From: DATMXT01 sp963662765
GTDB lineage: Bacteria; Bacillota; Clostridia; Oscillospirales; Feifaniaceae
Length of the DNA: 64,000 bases
NCBI GenBank assembly: GCA_963662765.2
Contig: CAXXUP010000004.1
Span: forward strand, 1-64,000
Direction of reading: 5' to 3'
How positions within the stretch are numbered: position 1 is the first letter of the stretch; every line of letters starts with the position of its first letter. Below are positions 36,266 to 46,045 of the stretch, one piece after another. The notes below the pieces were generated by a model. The model made no database searches. It was given only the letters and a program-made list of their open reading frames with translations, and was not told where the DNA came from. The position numbers and the translations under genes are program-made.

Positions 36266-37346
36266 ATGAAAAACGTGGTCAACAAAGCCCGCCTCGGGCG
36301 GCTTGTCACGCGGATGCAAGAGCAGGGCATGGACGAAGTGCTTGTAACGTTTAACAAGTCCATCTACTATCTGACCGGCTGCTACGTCGCCTATCCCGGT
36401 GAGCGGCTGATCGGGCTGCTCATCAACCGTCATGGCGATGTGCGTTTTCTCTACAATCGGGTCAACGGAAACGACGTTGTCGAGGGAGCCGAAATGGTGC
36501 TGCTCTGGGACACCGACGACGCTGTGGGGGTGCTGGCGGGATTAATCCGAGGCGGGACACTTGGGGTCGAAAAAGTCTGGCCGGCCCATTTTTTGCTGGA
36601 ACTGATGGTAAGACGGCCGGACCTCAAAATCGTCAACGGCTCTGCGGCCATCGACTCCGTGCGCATGGTCAAGGATGCGGGGGAGATTGCGCTCTTACGG
36701 CAGGCGTCAATATTTAACGATGCCGTCTTTGAAGCAGGATTTATGCAGTTTTCGCCTGATATGACCGAGCGGGAGTTTGCAAAGCTCTTAAAGTCGATCT
36801 CGGCAGGGCTATGCGGGGAGCCGGGCGGTGACATGGTCTGTTACGGAGAAGGGGCCGCCGACCCGCACCATTTATCTGCTGACGTCAAGGTTCTCCCGGG
36901 GCAGAGCATACTGGTCGACGGCGGCAGGCCTTTTTGCATGTACGAGAGCGATATGACCCGCACCGTTTTTTTCGGGGAGCCCTCGCCGCGTGACCGCGAA
37001 GTCTACGAGGCAGTCAGGGCCGCGAACCTTGCGGCCGAGGCTGTCATTCGTCCCGGGGTGCGGTGCTGCGACATCGACCGGGCGGGAAGGGCTGTCATTG
37101 AGGCGGCCGGCTACGGAAAATATTTCACCCACCGGCTCGGCCACAACTTGGGGCTCGAGGGGCATGAGCCGCCCGATATCGGCCCCCTGTGCGAGATGAA
37201 GGTCCTGCCCGGAATGTGCCTTTTCGGTCGAACCCGGCATATATTTGCCGGGGGAGATGGGGGTCCGCGTCGAGGATCTCGTCCTTGTCACCGAGGACGG
37301 CTGCGAGGTGCTAAACTTCTACACCAAGGGTCTACAAATTCTGTGA
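36266..37346 (+). CDS. M24 family (Xaa-Pro aminopeptidase-like) metallopeptidase, one frameshift
   Basis: The N-terminal creatinase-like domain (about 1-125) is followed by the pita-bread catalytic domain with metal ligands in ILVDGGRPFCMYESDMTRTVFF, FTHRLGHNLGLEGHEPPDI and, after the break, a typical SVEPGIYLPGEMGVRVEDLVLV. One extra base in the run at 37217-37224 shifts the frame; correcting it gives a normal C-terminus and stop at 37344-37346 (about 359 residues). It removes N-terminal residues next to proline. GAGGGAG precedes the start. Probably functional in the organism. Confidence 0.85.
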
Positions 37347-37353
37347 TGTTCTG

Positions 37354-37397
37354 CGTCCCCCCTTTTGCAACATATACTTGAAGCAAAAGGGGGGACG
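37354..37397 (+). promoter_or_regulatory. stem-loop that includes the S1-protein ribosome binding site
   Basis: CGTCCCCCCTTTTGC (37354-37368) is perfectly complementary to GCAAAAGGGGGGACG (37383-37397). The second arm holds the AAAAGGGGGG Shine-Dalgarno of the gene starting at TTG 37403. Folding would hide the ribosome binding site; the first arm also lies near the upstream stop codon, so translation upstream could open it. Confidence 0.55.
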
Positions 37398-37402
37398 TTC
37401 CA

Positions 37403-38300
37403 TTGAACACCAAAATATTCAAACCGGAAGGGGAAGCACCGATTCGGCACACCATGGAGGATGTGCGCCGTGCCGCCGCATCCGGTGCCCTGCTGGAGGG
37501 AAAGGCCATCCTATGCGACGAGGAGGGCAACCTGACGGTTGATCTCGGATGCTGCAGGGGTTTTATGCCGCACATCGAATGCGCCGTAGGGCTTGACACC
37601 GGCGAAACCCGCGCCATCGCGGTCGTCACCCGGGTGGGCCGCAGGGTTGTCTGCAAAGTGGAGGGATTTGAAGGGGATACCCCCGTTCTCTCCCGCCGGG
37701 CCGCCCAGGAGGAGTGCATAGATAAATATGTGTCGCTACTGCGCCCCGGCGACATCATCCCCTGCACCGTGACGAGACTTGCCGGCTTTGGCGCGTTTGT
37801 CGACATCGGTTGCGGAATCCCCTCCCTCGTCACCATCGACAACCTTTCGGTTTCCCGCATCTCGCACCCATCCGACCGTGTGCGGGAGGGATGGAAGATA
37901 CTGGCCGCCGTCAAAGGACGGGAGTCGCCAGGCCGTATTTCGCTGACCCTGCGGGAACTGCTCGGAACTTGGGAGGAAAACGCCGCAAAGTTTTCGGTCG
38001 GTCAGACGGTGGCCGGCGTCGTGCGAGGTCTTGAGAGCTACGGAGTCTTCATTGAGCTTGCGCCCAACCTCGCCGGGCTTGCCGAGCCACAGGAGACGCT
38101 TACGGTGGGGGATGTGGCTGTTGTCTACATCAAGAGCATTCTGCCGGAGCGCATGAAAATCAAGCTGGTGGTGGCTGACCACTTCAAGGGTGAGGGAGAG
38201 CCCATCCCGCTGGAATATTTTTATCGCGGGCGGCCACATCGATCGGTGGGTCTACTCGACCGAGGGGGCGCCGAAGGTTATCGAGACCGTCTTCGGGTAA
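37403..38300 (+). CDS. S1 RNA-binding domain protein, one frameshift near the C-terminus
   Basis: About 298 residues after correction, from a TTG start. It has S1-type domains: CTVTRLAGFGAFVDIGCGIPSLV (typical S1 GAFVDIG), a second less typical one near VAGVVRGLESYGVFIELAPNLAGLAE, and an N-terminal OB-like region. One extra T at 38218-38222 shifts the frame; removed, the end reads FIAGGHIDRWVYSTEGAPKV to a stop at 38298-38300. Related clostridial proteins (30S ribosomal protein S1-like) bind RNA during translation. It stands between the M24 gene and the aromatic operon and is separated from the latter by its own promoter and leader. Confidence 0.8.
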
Positions 38301-38378
38301 AATCGCCCGTCGGGGCGCCCGGCAGAGGGCGGGATAGCGGCACTATTTGTCAAAACAACCAAATTTGTGCGCGGGTTA

Positions 38379-38406
38379 TTGACAAATGCCCCGCTGATGT
38401 TATACT
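38379..38406 (+). promoter_or_regulatory. aromatic operon promoter
   Basis: TTGACA (38379-38384), 16-base spacer, TATACT (38401-38406). Transcription from about 38412 would produce a leader with the Phe/Tyr-rich peptide and terminator described next. Confidence 0.8.
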
Positions 38407-38436
38407 GATACCAAATTTTCTAAGAGGGAGACCCAC

Positions 38437-38520
38437 ATGCAGCAGTTCGGCTTTTATGGCGAATACGGTTACTTTTATGCTTATTATTTTAGTAAGCATA
38501 ATTTAGTGCACTGTATTTGA
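38437..38520 (+). CDS. aromatic amino acid operon leader peptide
   Basis: A 27-residue frame starting MQQFGFYGEYGYFYAYYF, with GAGGGAG 6 bases before ATG 38437. Ten of the first 18 residues are Phe or Tyr (4 F, 6 Y) and none is Trp. It ends at TGA 38518-38520, 37 bases before a strong terminator, and is followed by the aroF-tyrA-aroB operon. This is the layout of transcription attenuation: ribosomes stalled by shortage of charged tRNA-Phe or tRNA-Tyr would change leader folding and allow read-through. The peptide is too short for ordinary ORF searches. Confidence 0.85.
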   Translation: MQQFGFYGEYGYFYAYYFSKHNLVHCI

Positions 38521-38557
38521 GCCATTCACCGAAACTGTCACCTAAGTTTCGACAGAT

Positions 38558-38592
38558 GACCGCAGTGTAACAAACACTGCGGTCTATTTTTA
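38558..38592 (+). terminator. leader terminator (attenuator) before aroF
   Basis: GACCGCAGTG pairs with CACTGCGGTC around TAACAAA, followed by TATTTTTAT. Upstream, two overlapping stems (CGAAACT with AGTTTCG at 38530-38551, and CTGTC with GACAG at 38535-38555) exclude each other. CACTG at 38510-38514 can pair with the CAGTG of the terminator. Such competing pairs are needed for attenuation; the precise antiterminator is not certain. Confidence 0.85.
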
Positions 38593-38610
38593 TCATTTGG
38601 AGGGGCAGAT

Positions 38611-39628
38611 ATGATTATCATTTTGAAACAGGGGTCCGACGAGCGCCGGGTTACGGCGCTTCGGGAATGGCTCGAGGAACAGGGCATCACGGTACACGAC
38701 TCCATCGGGGTCAACCACACAGTGCTCGGCCTTGTGGGGGACACCACCGCCATCGACATTGAGATGCTGCGGGCCATGAGCATCGTCAAAGATGTGCAGC
38801 GGGTTATGGAGCCCTACAAGTGCGCCAGCCGCAAAATGCACCAGGTCGACACGGTGGTCGAGGTCGGAAGCATCAGGGTGGGGGACGGAAGTTTTTCCTT
38901 CATTGCCGGGCCCTGTTCCATTGAGGGGCAAGAGCAGATTTCGGAAATTGCCGCCGCCGTCAAGGCGGCAGGTGCCTGCATGCTGCGGGGCGGCGCCTTT
39001 AAGCCGAGAACTTCGCCCTACGCCTTCCAGGGGCTTCGGGAGAAGGGGCTTGAAATGCTGCTCAAAGCCGGTAAAGAGACGGGGCTGCCCGTCGTGACCG
39101 AAATCATGGACATCTCAGAGTTGCCCTACTTCGATGAGGTCGATGTCATCCAGGTCGGGGCCCGCAACATGCAAAATTTCGAGCTGCTTAAAGTGCTGGG
39201 AAGGCTGGATAAGCCGATCCTCTTAAAACGAGGATTTTCCGCTACCCTGACTGAGCTTCTCATGAGTGCAGAATATATTTTGGCCGGCGGCAACCAGAAG
39301 GTCATCCTCTGCGAGCGGGGCATCCGAACCTTCACGACCGACACCCGCAACACCCTCGACCTCTCGGCCGTTCCGCTGCTGCGGGAGATGACCCATCTGC
39401 CTATCCTTGTCGACCCCAAGCCACGGCACCGGTGTGCGGTCCCTGGTCAAGCCGATGGCGCTGGCAACGGCTGTCATTGGGGCCGACGGCCTCATGATCG
39501 AAGTGCACAACCACCCCGAGAAGGCGTGGTGCGACGGGGCGCAGTCTGTGACGCCCGAGAGTTTTACCGATATCGCGGCAGCCGTCAGAGCTGTGCTGCC
39601 CCACCGATTTAGAGCCGAAACGGAATAA
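38611..39628 (+). CDS. aroF: 3-deoxy-7-phosphoheptulonate (DAHP) synthase, type I-beta, one frameshift
   Basis: First enzyme of the shikimate pathway. The N-terminal 70 residues (MIIILKQGSDERRVTALREWLEEQGITVHD) form the ferredoxin-like regulatory domain of the TM0343-type enzymes. The barrel carries FIAGPCSIEG, LRGGAFKPRTSPYAFQG, VTEIMDISELPYFDEVDVIQVGARNMQNF and LLKRGFSATLTE. An extra A near 39418 shifts the frame; the next frame continues DPSHGTGVRSLVKPMALATA to the stop at 39628. Corrected length is about 338 residues, normal. It is the first gene after the attenuator, as expected for the entry enzyme. Confidence 0.9.
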
Positions 39629-39637
39629 GGAGAAAAA

Positions 39638-40469
39638 ATGGTCGTAGGAATTGTAGGACTGGGGCTGATCGGCGGCTCCATGGCCAAAGCGGTGTCGGAG
39701 CACACCGGACATAAGGTGCTCGGGGCGGATCTGGACCCAGCCGTCCTTGCGGGGGCCCTTTCTGACGGGGCGATTATAGGCGAGCTGACCGATTCGAGAC
39801 TTGCGCTGTGCGAGTTTATCGTGGTGGCGCTTACCCCTGTGCTCACGGAGAATTGGTTTTCCGAAAAAGGGGCACTTGTCGCAAAGGAAACTGTGGTCGT
39901 CGACTGCTGCGGCACCAAGCGGGCAGTCTGTGCGGCCGGGCGGGCGGCAGCTTCAAAGTATGGGTTTACCTTTGTCGGCGGCCACCCGATGGCCGGCATT
40001 GAAAAGATGGGATACGGAGCTTCAAGGGCAGATCTCTTCAAAGGGGCCTCCATGATTTTAGTCGAGCCGGGGGACAAAGAGGAGATGCTGGCGGGCTTTT
40101 TTCAAGCGGTCGGCTTCGGCGGGGGTCGTCACGGCGACGGCCGAAGTCCACGACGCTGTCATCGCTTACACCTCGCAGCTGGCCCACGTCGTGTCGAGTG
40201 CCTACATCACGAGCCCCACGGCCGAGCGGCAGGCTGGGTTTTCGGCCGGCAGCTTCAAGGATATGACACGGGTGGCCTACCTCAACGAGGAGCTGTGGGC
40301 CGAGCTGTTCTTGCAAAATCGCGACAATCTGGCCCATGAACTGGATCTGCTATTAAGCCGGCTTTCGGACTTCAGAGACGCCATCGCCACAGGCGACGGG
40401 GAGCGTCTTCGGGGAATGCTCACCGAGGGCAAGCAGCGAAAAACCCGCATTGACGGGGGTGTGGCGTGA
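39638..40469 (+). CDS. tyrA: prephenate dehydrogenase, one frameshift
   Basis: The NAD motif is MVVGIVGLGLIGGSMAKAV; FVGGHPMAGIEKMGYGASRADLFKGASMILV is a family hallmark. One extra G in the run at 40121-40125 shifts the frame; the corrected sequence runs VVTATAEVHDAVIAYTSQLA, HVVSSAYITSPTAERQAGFS to TGA 40467-40469. Corrected length is about 277 residues, normal. It makes 4-hydroxyphenylpyruvate for tyrosine. GGAG precedes the start, and it overlaps aroB by 4 bases (GTGA). Confidence 0.9.
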
Positions 40470-41483
40470 CTAAAATCCATGTCGGTACGGATAGAGAATA
40501 TGATATACTGATTGAAAGGGGACTGTTGAGTGACTGCGGCGCCTCTGACAGCGGCTATAAAGCCCCCCTGCCAGGTCATAATCTGCAGCGACGAGACGGT
40601 GGCAGGGCTCTACGGCGAAACAGTCCGTTCGTCCTATGAGGCGGCTGGATTTCGTACAACCCTCTTTACTTTTGCGCCGGGCGAGCGCAGCAAGCGCATG
40701 GCAACCCTTGAGGCACTGCTTGAGGCCATGGGGACGGCGGAACTTGACCGCGGCGACCTGCTTGTCGCACTTGGCGGCGGCGTTTCGGGCGACCTCGGCG
40801 GTCTTGCGGGGGCCCTCTACCTGCGAGGTATCGACTATGTGCAGATTCCGACGACGGTGCTGGCCGCCGTCGATTCGTCGGTGGGTGGAAAGACTGCCGT
40901 CGACCTTATCTGCGGCAAGAACATAGCGGGCATCTTCTGGCAGCCCTGCCTTGTGCTCTGCGACCCGGACACGTTTTTGACGTTGACCCCCGAAATCTAT
41001 GCTGGTGGCATGGCCGAGGTCATCAAGTACGGCGCCATCTTTGGCAGCCGGCCATGGGAACTTGAAGCCGAGGAAATGGTGGCGGCGTGCTGCCGGTATA
41101 AGCGGGACATTGTTGAGGAAGATGAAAGAGAGCATGGGCGACGTATGCTGCTCAACTTCGGGCACACCATCGGCCATGCTGTCGAGAGGGCGTCGGACTA
41201 CGAAATCCCCCACGGGCAGGCAGTCGCCATCGGCATGACGGCAATGGCACGGGCGGCCGAGCGGCGGGGAATGGCACTGGAGGGCTCGGCCGAAGCGCTT
41301 GCCGCCACATGCCTACAGTTTGGACTGCCGACAACGACCAACCTTGCGCCCGAGGCTATCAAGGCCGCCGTCCGCGCCGACAAGAAGCGCGGTGCTGCGG
41401 GCATCACAATAGTCATATACGACCGGCTTATGAATGTGACAATGGAAGAGCTTGACCAAATGATTGAGGAGGGCCTTGCCTGA
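40466..41483 (+). CDS. aroB: 3-dehydroquinate synthase, one frameshift near the N-terminus
   Basis: The GTG start at 40466 overlaps the tyrA stop. The first frame gives VTKIHVGTDREYDILIERGL, and after one extra base around 40531-40545 the main frame continues LTAAIKPPCQVIICSDETVAG. The rest has the AroB signatures DLLVALGGGVSGDLGGLAGAL, VDSSVGGKTAVDL and RRMLLNFGHTIGHAVE with the zinc-binding histidines. Corrected length is about 338 residues. It cyclises DAHP to dehydroquinate. Confidence 0.9.
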
Positions 41484-42670
41484 TGGATATCCGCCTTGAG
41501 TCAAGGCTGCTTGCGGGAACGGTGGCCGCCGTATCGTCAAAGTCCCAGCTCCATAGGCTTTTGATCTGTGCGCTGATGGCCGAGGGGGAGACAACAATCT
41601 CCTTTCGCGGTCTGTCTGAGGATATAATGGCTACCATCGGCTGCATTCGGGCACTAGGCAAGGCGGTAACAGTTACGGACGGACACATCACGGTGGCGGC
41701 CGGTAGGCGCGATGTGGGCACCCCCTCCCTTGACTGCGGGGAGTCGGGCACGACGGCGCGGCTGCTGCTGCCGGTCGCGGCCGCCCTTGCTGATGGGTTT
41801 GTCATGACGGGGCACGGCCGGCTGCCGGAGCGGCCGATGGCCGAACTTTGCCGTGCGATGGAGGGGGCGGGCGTGACCTTATCGTCCCAGCGGCTGCCGC
41901 TCGAGGCGGCGGGGCGTCTTTCACCCGGCACATTCCGGCTGCCGGGCAATGTCAGCTCACAGTATATCTCCGGACTGCTATTGGCGCTGCCGGCGCTGCT
42001 GGGCGACAGCCACATCGCACTCACAACGTCGCTCTCGTCGGCCGCCTATGTCGACATGACCCGAAGGGCCATGCGCATGTTCGGGGTCGGAGCCGACATC
42101 GAGCACATTCCGGGCGGTCAGACCTATGTCAGCCCCGGGACGCTTGCGGCCGAAGGGGATTGGTCGAATGCCGCCGCCTGGCTGTGCGCTCCCGGCGTCA
42201 CCGTGACGGGGCTTGACCCGGAGAGCTGTCAGGGGGATCGGGGGGCGCCGAGACTCATCGCGCAAATTCGTCAGGACGGCGATATTGAAATCGAGGTCGA
42301 TGAGACTCCAGACCTGCTGCCAGTGCTGGCGGCTTATGCCGCAAAGCGGTGGGGAATCTGCCGATTTACAAAGGCCGCGCGGCTGCGCCTCAAGGAGAGC
42401 GACCGGCTGGAAGCAGCCGCTGCCCTCATCCGGGGTTGCGGCGGCGAGGCCGAGGCGGGGGCGGACTCCCTGACCGTATGGGGTAAAGAGCGGCTTTCGG
42501 GCGGCACCGTTGATGCCGCGGGCGACCACCGCATGGTCATGGCGGCGGCTGTTTTGGCGGGGCTCAGCGACGGACCTGTGACGGTGCGGGGGTATGAGGC
42601 CGTAAACAAATCCTACCCAGACTTTTTTGCGGATTATATAGCGCTTGGAGGTGCCGTCAATGTCCTTTAA
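41483..42670 (+). CDS. aroA: 3-phosphoshikimate 1-carboxyvinyltransferase (EPSP synthase)
   Basis: 395 residues, intact; a little shorter than the usual 420-430. Start overlaps the aroB stop (TGATG). Signatures: VAAVSSKSQLHRLLICALMAEG, CGESGTTARLLLPVAAAL, GHGRLPERPMAELC, GNVSSQYISGLLLAL, and RLRLKESDRLEA near the C-terminus. It condenses shikimate 3-phosphate and PEP. It overlaps aroC by 11 bases. Confidence 0.95.
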   Translation: MDIRLESRLLAGTVAAVSSKSQLHRLLICALMAEGETTISFRGLSEDIMATIGCIRALGKAVTVTDGHITVAAGRRDVGTPSLDCGESGTTARLLLPVAAALADGFVMTGHGRLPERPMAELCRAMEGAGVTLSSQRLPLEAAGRLSPGTFRLPGNVSSQYISGLLLALPALLGDSHIALTTSLSSAAYVDMTRRAMRMFGVGADIEHIPGGQTYVSPGTLAAEGDWSNAAAWLCAPGVTVTGLDPESCQGDRGAPRLIAQIRQDGDIEIEVDETPDLLPVLAAYAAKRWGICRFTKAARLRLKESDRLEAAAALIRGCGGEAEAGADSLTVWGKERLSGGTVDAAGDHRMVMAAAVLAGLSDGPVTVRGYEAVNKSYPDFFADYIALGGAVNVL

Positions 42671-43667
42671 CTACGGGAACAACATCCGCATCCAAATTTT
42701 CGGCGAGTCCCACGGGGCGGCAATCGGCGTCGTCCTGGACGGGCTTCCGGCCGGGGTGCGGCTTGACATCGCGGCGCTTGATGCGTTTTTAGCTAGGCGC
42801 AGGCCGGGCGGGACGCTTTCGACCGCGCGAAAAGAGGCTGACCGGCCCAAATTTCTATCGGGACTTTTGGACGGGACGCTGACCGGCGCGCCGGTCTGTG
42901 CCGTCATCGAAAATACCGACGTCCAAAGCGCCGATTATGAGGCTCTCAAGAACATACCTCGCCCCGGACACGCAGACTTTCCGGCGGCGGTGCGGTTTGG
43001 CGGCTGTGCAGACATGCGGGGCGGCGGGCCCTTCTCAGGGCGGATGACGGCCCCCTTGTGCATTGCGGGCGGCATTTGCCTGCAACTTTTGGCACAAAGA
43101 GGCGTGACGGTGAATACTTATGTTCAAGAAATCGCTGGAAAACGTGATCTCGCCGAAATGGAGGAGGCCGTCAAGGCTGCCGCAGCCGAGGGGGACTCGG
43201 TGGGCGGTATCATCGAGTGCCGGACGGCGGGCCTTGCGCCGGGACTTGGAGGACACATGTTCGGAGGCGTGGAGAATCGCGTGGCGGCCGCCGTCTTTGG
43301 GGTGCCGGGCGTGCGGGGCATCGAATTCGGAGACGGGTTTGAAGCAGCCCATATGATGGGCTCGCAGCATAACGACGCATATATCCTAGAGGATGGGCGC
43401 ATCGTCACCGAGACCAACCACTGCGGTGGGGTGCTGGGCGGCATGACAACGGGGGGCGAGCTCATTTTCAAAGTGGCATTAAAGCCGACCCCTTCTATTT
43501 CGAAAATGCAGCGCACCGTCGACATGGCGGCGAGGTGCGAGACCGAACTTTCAATTTCCGGCCGCCACGATCCCTGTATCGTATGGCGCGCGGCCCCGGC
43601 CATCGAAGCGGCCTGTGCCATTGCACTGCTCGACATTATGCTTGACGGGAGGACCACATGGGAATAG
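42660..43667 (+). CDS. aroC: chorismate synthase
   Basis: 335 residues from ATG 42660 behind TGGAGG. Signatures FGESHGAAIGVVLDGLPAGV, GTLSTARKEADRPKFLSG, GCADMRGGGPFSGRMTAPL and GSQHNDAYI fit the FMN-dependent family. It removes phosphate from EPSP to give chorismate and needs reduced flavin, which the flavodoxins could help to supply. It overlaps pheA by 10 bases. Confidence 0.95.
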   Translation: MSFNYGNNIRIQIFGESHGAAIGVVLDGLPAGVRLDIAALDAFLARRRPGGTLSTARKEADRPKFLSGLLDGTLTGAPVCAVIENTDVQSADYEALKNIPRPGHADFPAAVRFGGCADMRGGGPFSGRMTAPLCIAGGICLQLLAQRGVTVNTYVQEIAGKRDLAEMEEAVKAAAAEGDSVGGIIECRTAGLAPGLGGHMFGGVENRVAAAVFGVPGVRGIEFGDGFEAAHMMGSQHNDAYILEDGRIVTETNHCGGVLGGMTTGGELIFKVALKPTPSISKMQRTVDMAARCETELSISGRHDPCIVWRAAPAIEAACAIALLDIMLDGRTTWE

Positions 43668-44794
43668 AGGAACTTAGAGACCGAATTGACACCATTGACG
43701 ACAATCTGACCGAGCTGTTTTTGCAGCGGCTCCAGGTATCGGAGGAGATTGGTCAGTACAAAAGAGAACGAGGGCTGCCGGTGCTGGACAAGAGCAGAGA
43801 GCGGGCTGTGCTTGCCCGCCGCACGGCGGGGCTCCAGCCCCCTTTTGACGGCTATGTCCGCATGCTGTACCGCACCCTGTTCGACATCAGCCGCGCCCGC
43901 CAGTCGACCCTGTCGGCCGAGGATTCACCGATGGCGGCCGACATCGCCCGGGCACTCGTCGGGTCCCCCCGCAAACTGCCGGCACAGGCCACCGTGGCCT
44001 GTCAGGGCATTGAGGGAGCGTATTCCGCCATCGCCTGCGACAAGCTCTTCCCGGGGGCCGACATCACCTTTATGGACAGTTTCGAAGGGGTGGCGAGGGC
44101 CGTGCGGGGCGGGCTGTGCGAATACGGGGTTTTGCCCATTGAAAACAACATTCACGGCTCGGTGCTGGCAGTCTACGACCTCATGCAAAACCACCGCTTT
44201 GCAATCGCCCGGGCCATCAAGTTGCGGGTCTCCCACTGTCTTGCCGCAAAGCCCGGGACAAAGCTTAAGGACATCAAAGAAATTCTCTCCCACGAACAGG
44301 CCATCGGCCAGTGCCAGGCATTTCTCGATAAGCTGCCGGGCGTGAAAATCACCGTATGCGAGAATACGGCGGTCGCTGCCCGGACGGTGGCACAGTCGCC
44401 CCGCAGCGACCTTGCAGCCATCTGCTCAGCCGAGTGCGGCAAGCTCTACGAACTGGAGTTCCCGGTGCGCGACATTCAGGACAGCGATAACAATTACACT
44501 CGGTTTTTGTGTATCTCGAAGGAGCTGCAGATTCTCGAGGGGGCTTCCCGCATCAGCATCATGTTCCGGGTGGCTCACCGGCCTGGTTCGCTCTATGAGG
44601 TGCTTTCCCGCTTTGCGACAGCGGGACTCAACATCACCAAGCTCGAGAGCAGGCCCATTGCGGGGTACGACTTCGAGTTCCAGTTCTACCTCGACGCCGA
44701 CGCCGACGTCCGCGATCCGGAGACGACGGCCGTCCTGTGCAGTCTGACCGACTGCACCGAGCAGCTCATTTTCCTCGGGGCCTACCCGGAATAA
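43658..44794 (+). CDS. pheA: bifunctional chorismate mutase / prephenate dehydratase (P-protein)
   Basis: 378 residues, intact. Residues 1-90 are an AroQ-type chorismate mutase (MGIEELRDRIDTIDDNLTEL, then QRLQVSEEIGQYKRERGLPV). Residues about 110-290 are prephenate dehydratase (CQGIEGAYSAIACDKLFPG, GVARAVRGGLCEYGVLPIENN, YTRFLCIS). Residues 300-375 are a Phe-binding ACT domain (FRVAHRPGSLYEVLSRFATA, KLESRP). It makes phenylpyruvate and is likely feedback-inhibited by phenylalanine. Confidence 0.96.
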   Translation: MGIEELRDRIDTIDDNLTELFLQRLQVSEEIGQYKRERGLPVLDKSRERAVLARRTAGLQPPFDGYVRMLYRTLFDISRARQSTLSAEDSPMAADIARALVGSPRKLPAQATVACQGIEGAYSAIACDKLFPGADITFMDSFEGVARAVRGGLCEYGVLPIENNIHGSVLAVYDLMQNHRFAIARAIKLRVSHCLAAKPGTKLKDIKEILSHEQAIGQCQAFLDKLPGVKITVCENTAVAARTVAQSPRSDLAAICSAECGKLYELEFPVRDIQDSDNNYTRFLCISKELQILEGASRISIMFRVAHRPGSLYEVLSRFATAGLNITKLESRPIAGYDFEFQFYLDADADVRDPETTAVLCSLTDCTEQLIFLGAYPE

Positions 44795-44830
44795 AGGGGT
44801 GAGCAGCAATTTAACCGGGGGTGGTATAAA

Positions 44831-46045
44831 ATGTACGGACTGATCGGAATGCCTTTGGGGCACAGTTTTTCGCCCCTATTACACCGGCTGCTGTGGGGGT
44901 GCGACTATCAGCTCTTCCCCATGGAGGAGTCCGAGGCGCGCGCGTTTTTCGCCGACCGCCCCTTTGACGGCGTCAATGTAACGATCCCCTATAAGGAGCT
45001 GGCTCTGACGCTGTGCGACGAGGTGGACGACAGGGCCGCCCGCATTGGCGCGGTCAACACCGTCGTCCGGGAGGGGGACCGGCTCAAAGGCTACAACACC
45101 GACTGCGACGGGCTCGCCCATCTGGCCCGCCGAGCCGGCATTTCGTTTACAGGGCGCAAGGTGGTCGTCTTCGGCTCGGGCGGCACCGCCAAGACGGCGA
45201 CTGCCGTCGCAAAAGAAGCCGGTGCCCGAGAAGTCGTCATCATCTCGAGGCGCGGGGAAGACAACTATGATAACCTTGCTCGGCACCAGGACGCCGAGGT
45301 GCTGATCAATGCCACACCGCTCGGGATGGCGCCAAACTGTGACGCCATGCCGGCCGATCCGGCGCTGTTTCCCCATTGCATGGGCGTGATCGACGTCGTC
45401 TATAACCCCCTCACCACCCGGTTTGTGTCGCGGGCCATGGAACTTGGCATTCCGGCGACGGCGGGGCTTCCCATGCTGGTGGCTCAGGCGGCGCGGGCGG
45501 CTGAACTCTTTTCGGGACAAAAAATCGGGGAGGATGCCATCGAGGGCTGCACCGAAGCGGTTGATGGCATGCAGCGCAATGTCGTGCTCGTCGGGATGCC
45601 CGGCAGCGGCAAGACGACGGTCGGGCAGCAGGTGGCAAAGCTTATGAACCGGCCATTTCTCGACCTCGACACAGACATTGAGGAGACGGCCGGCATGCCG
45701 ATTCCAGAGTTCTTTGCAAAAATGGGGGAGCCTGCTTTCCGGAATCTGGAGTCCACCCGCATGGCGCAGGCCGGGCTCTTACATGGTGCTGTCATCGCCT
45801 GCGGCGGCGGCACGCCGCTGCGGGGAGAAAACCGGCTTGCCATGCGGCAAAACGGCCGGGTCTACCACCTTGTGCGGGCCATTTCGGTGCTGCCGACATG
45901 CGGTCGGCCGCTCTCTCAAAAGGGTTCGCTGGAAGAGATGTGGGCCGTCCGCCGGGCCTTTTACGAGGCGGCGGCCGACGTTACAATTGAAGCGGGCGGC
46001 GACGCCTGCGAGACGGCGCAAAAAATCGCAGAGGAGTGGATGTAA
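44831..46045 (+). CDS. aroE/aroK: shikimate dehydrogenase - shikimate kinase fusion
   Basis: 404 residues, intact. Residues 1-245 are AroE: MPLGHSFSPLLHRLLW, NVTIPYKELAL (catalytic Lys), NTDCDGLAHLA and the NADP loop VVFGSGGTAKTA. Residues about 248-404 are AroK: Walker A LVGMPGSGKTTVGQQVAKLM, DLDTDIEETAG and IACGGGTPLRG. Both domains have their catalytic residues, so one protein catalyses dehydroshikimate to shikimate to shikimate 3-phosphate. This fusion is uncommon. The gap to pheA is 36 bases. Confidence 0.94.
   Translation: MYGLIGMPLGHSFSPLLHRLLWGCDYQLFPMEESEARAFFADRPFDGVNVTIPYKELALTLCDEVDDRAARIGAVNTVVREGDRLKGYNTDCDGLAHLARRAGISFTGRKVVVFGSGGTAKTATAVAKEAGAREVVIISRRGEDNYDNLARHQDAEVLINATPLGMAPNCDAMPADPALFPHCMGVIDVVYNPLTTRFVSRAMELGIPATAGLPMLVAQAARAAELFSGQKIGEDAIEGCTEAVDGMQRNVVLVGMPGSGKTTVGQQVAKLMNRPFLDLDTDIEETAGMPIPEFFAKMGEPAFRNLESTRMAQAGLLHGAVIACGGGTPLRGENRLAMRQNGRVYHLVRAISVLPTCGRPLSQKGSLEEMWAVRRAFYEAAADVTIEAGGDACETAQKIAEEWM

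Noticed and set aside
38611..41483. Idea that aroF, tyrA and aroB are true pseudogenes or are read by programmed frameshifting
   Set aside because: The breaks are single extra bases, often in short homopolymers, without slippery-site and pseudoknot arrangement, and the same kind of break occurs in unrelated genes of the window.
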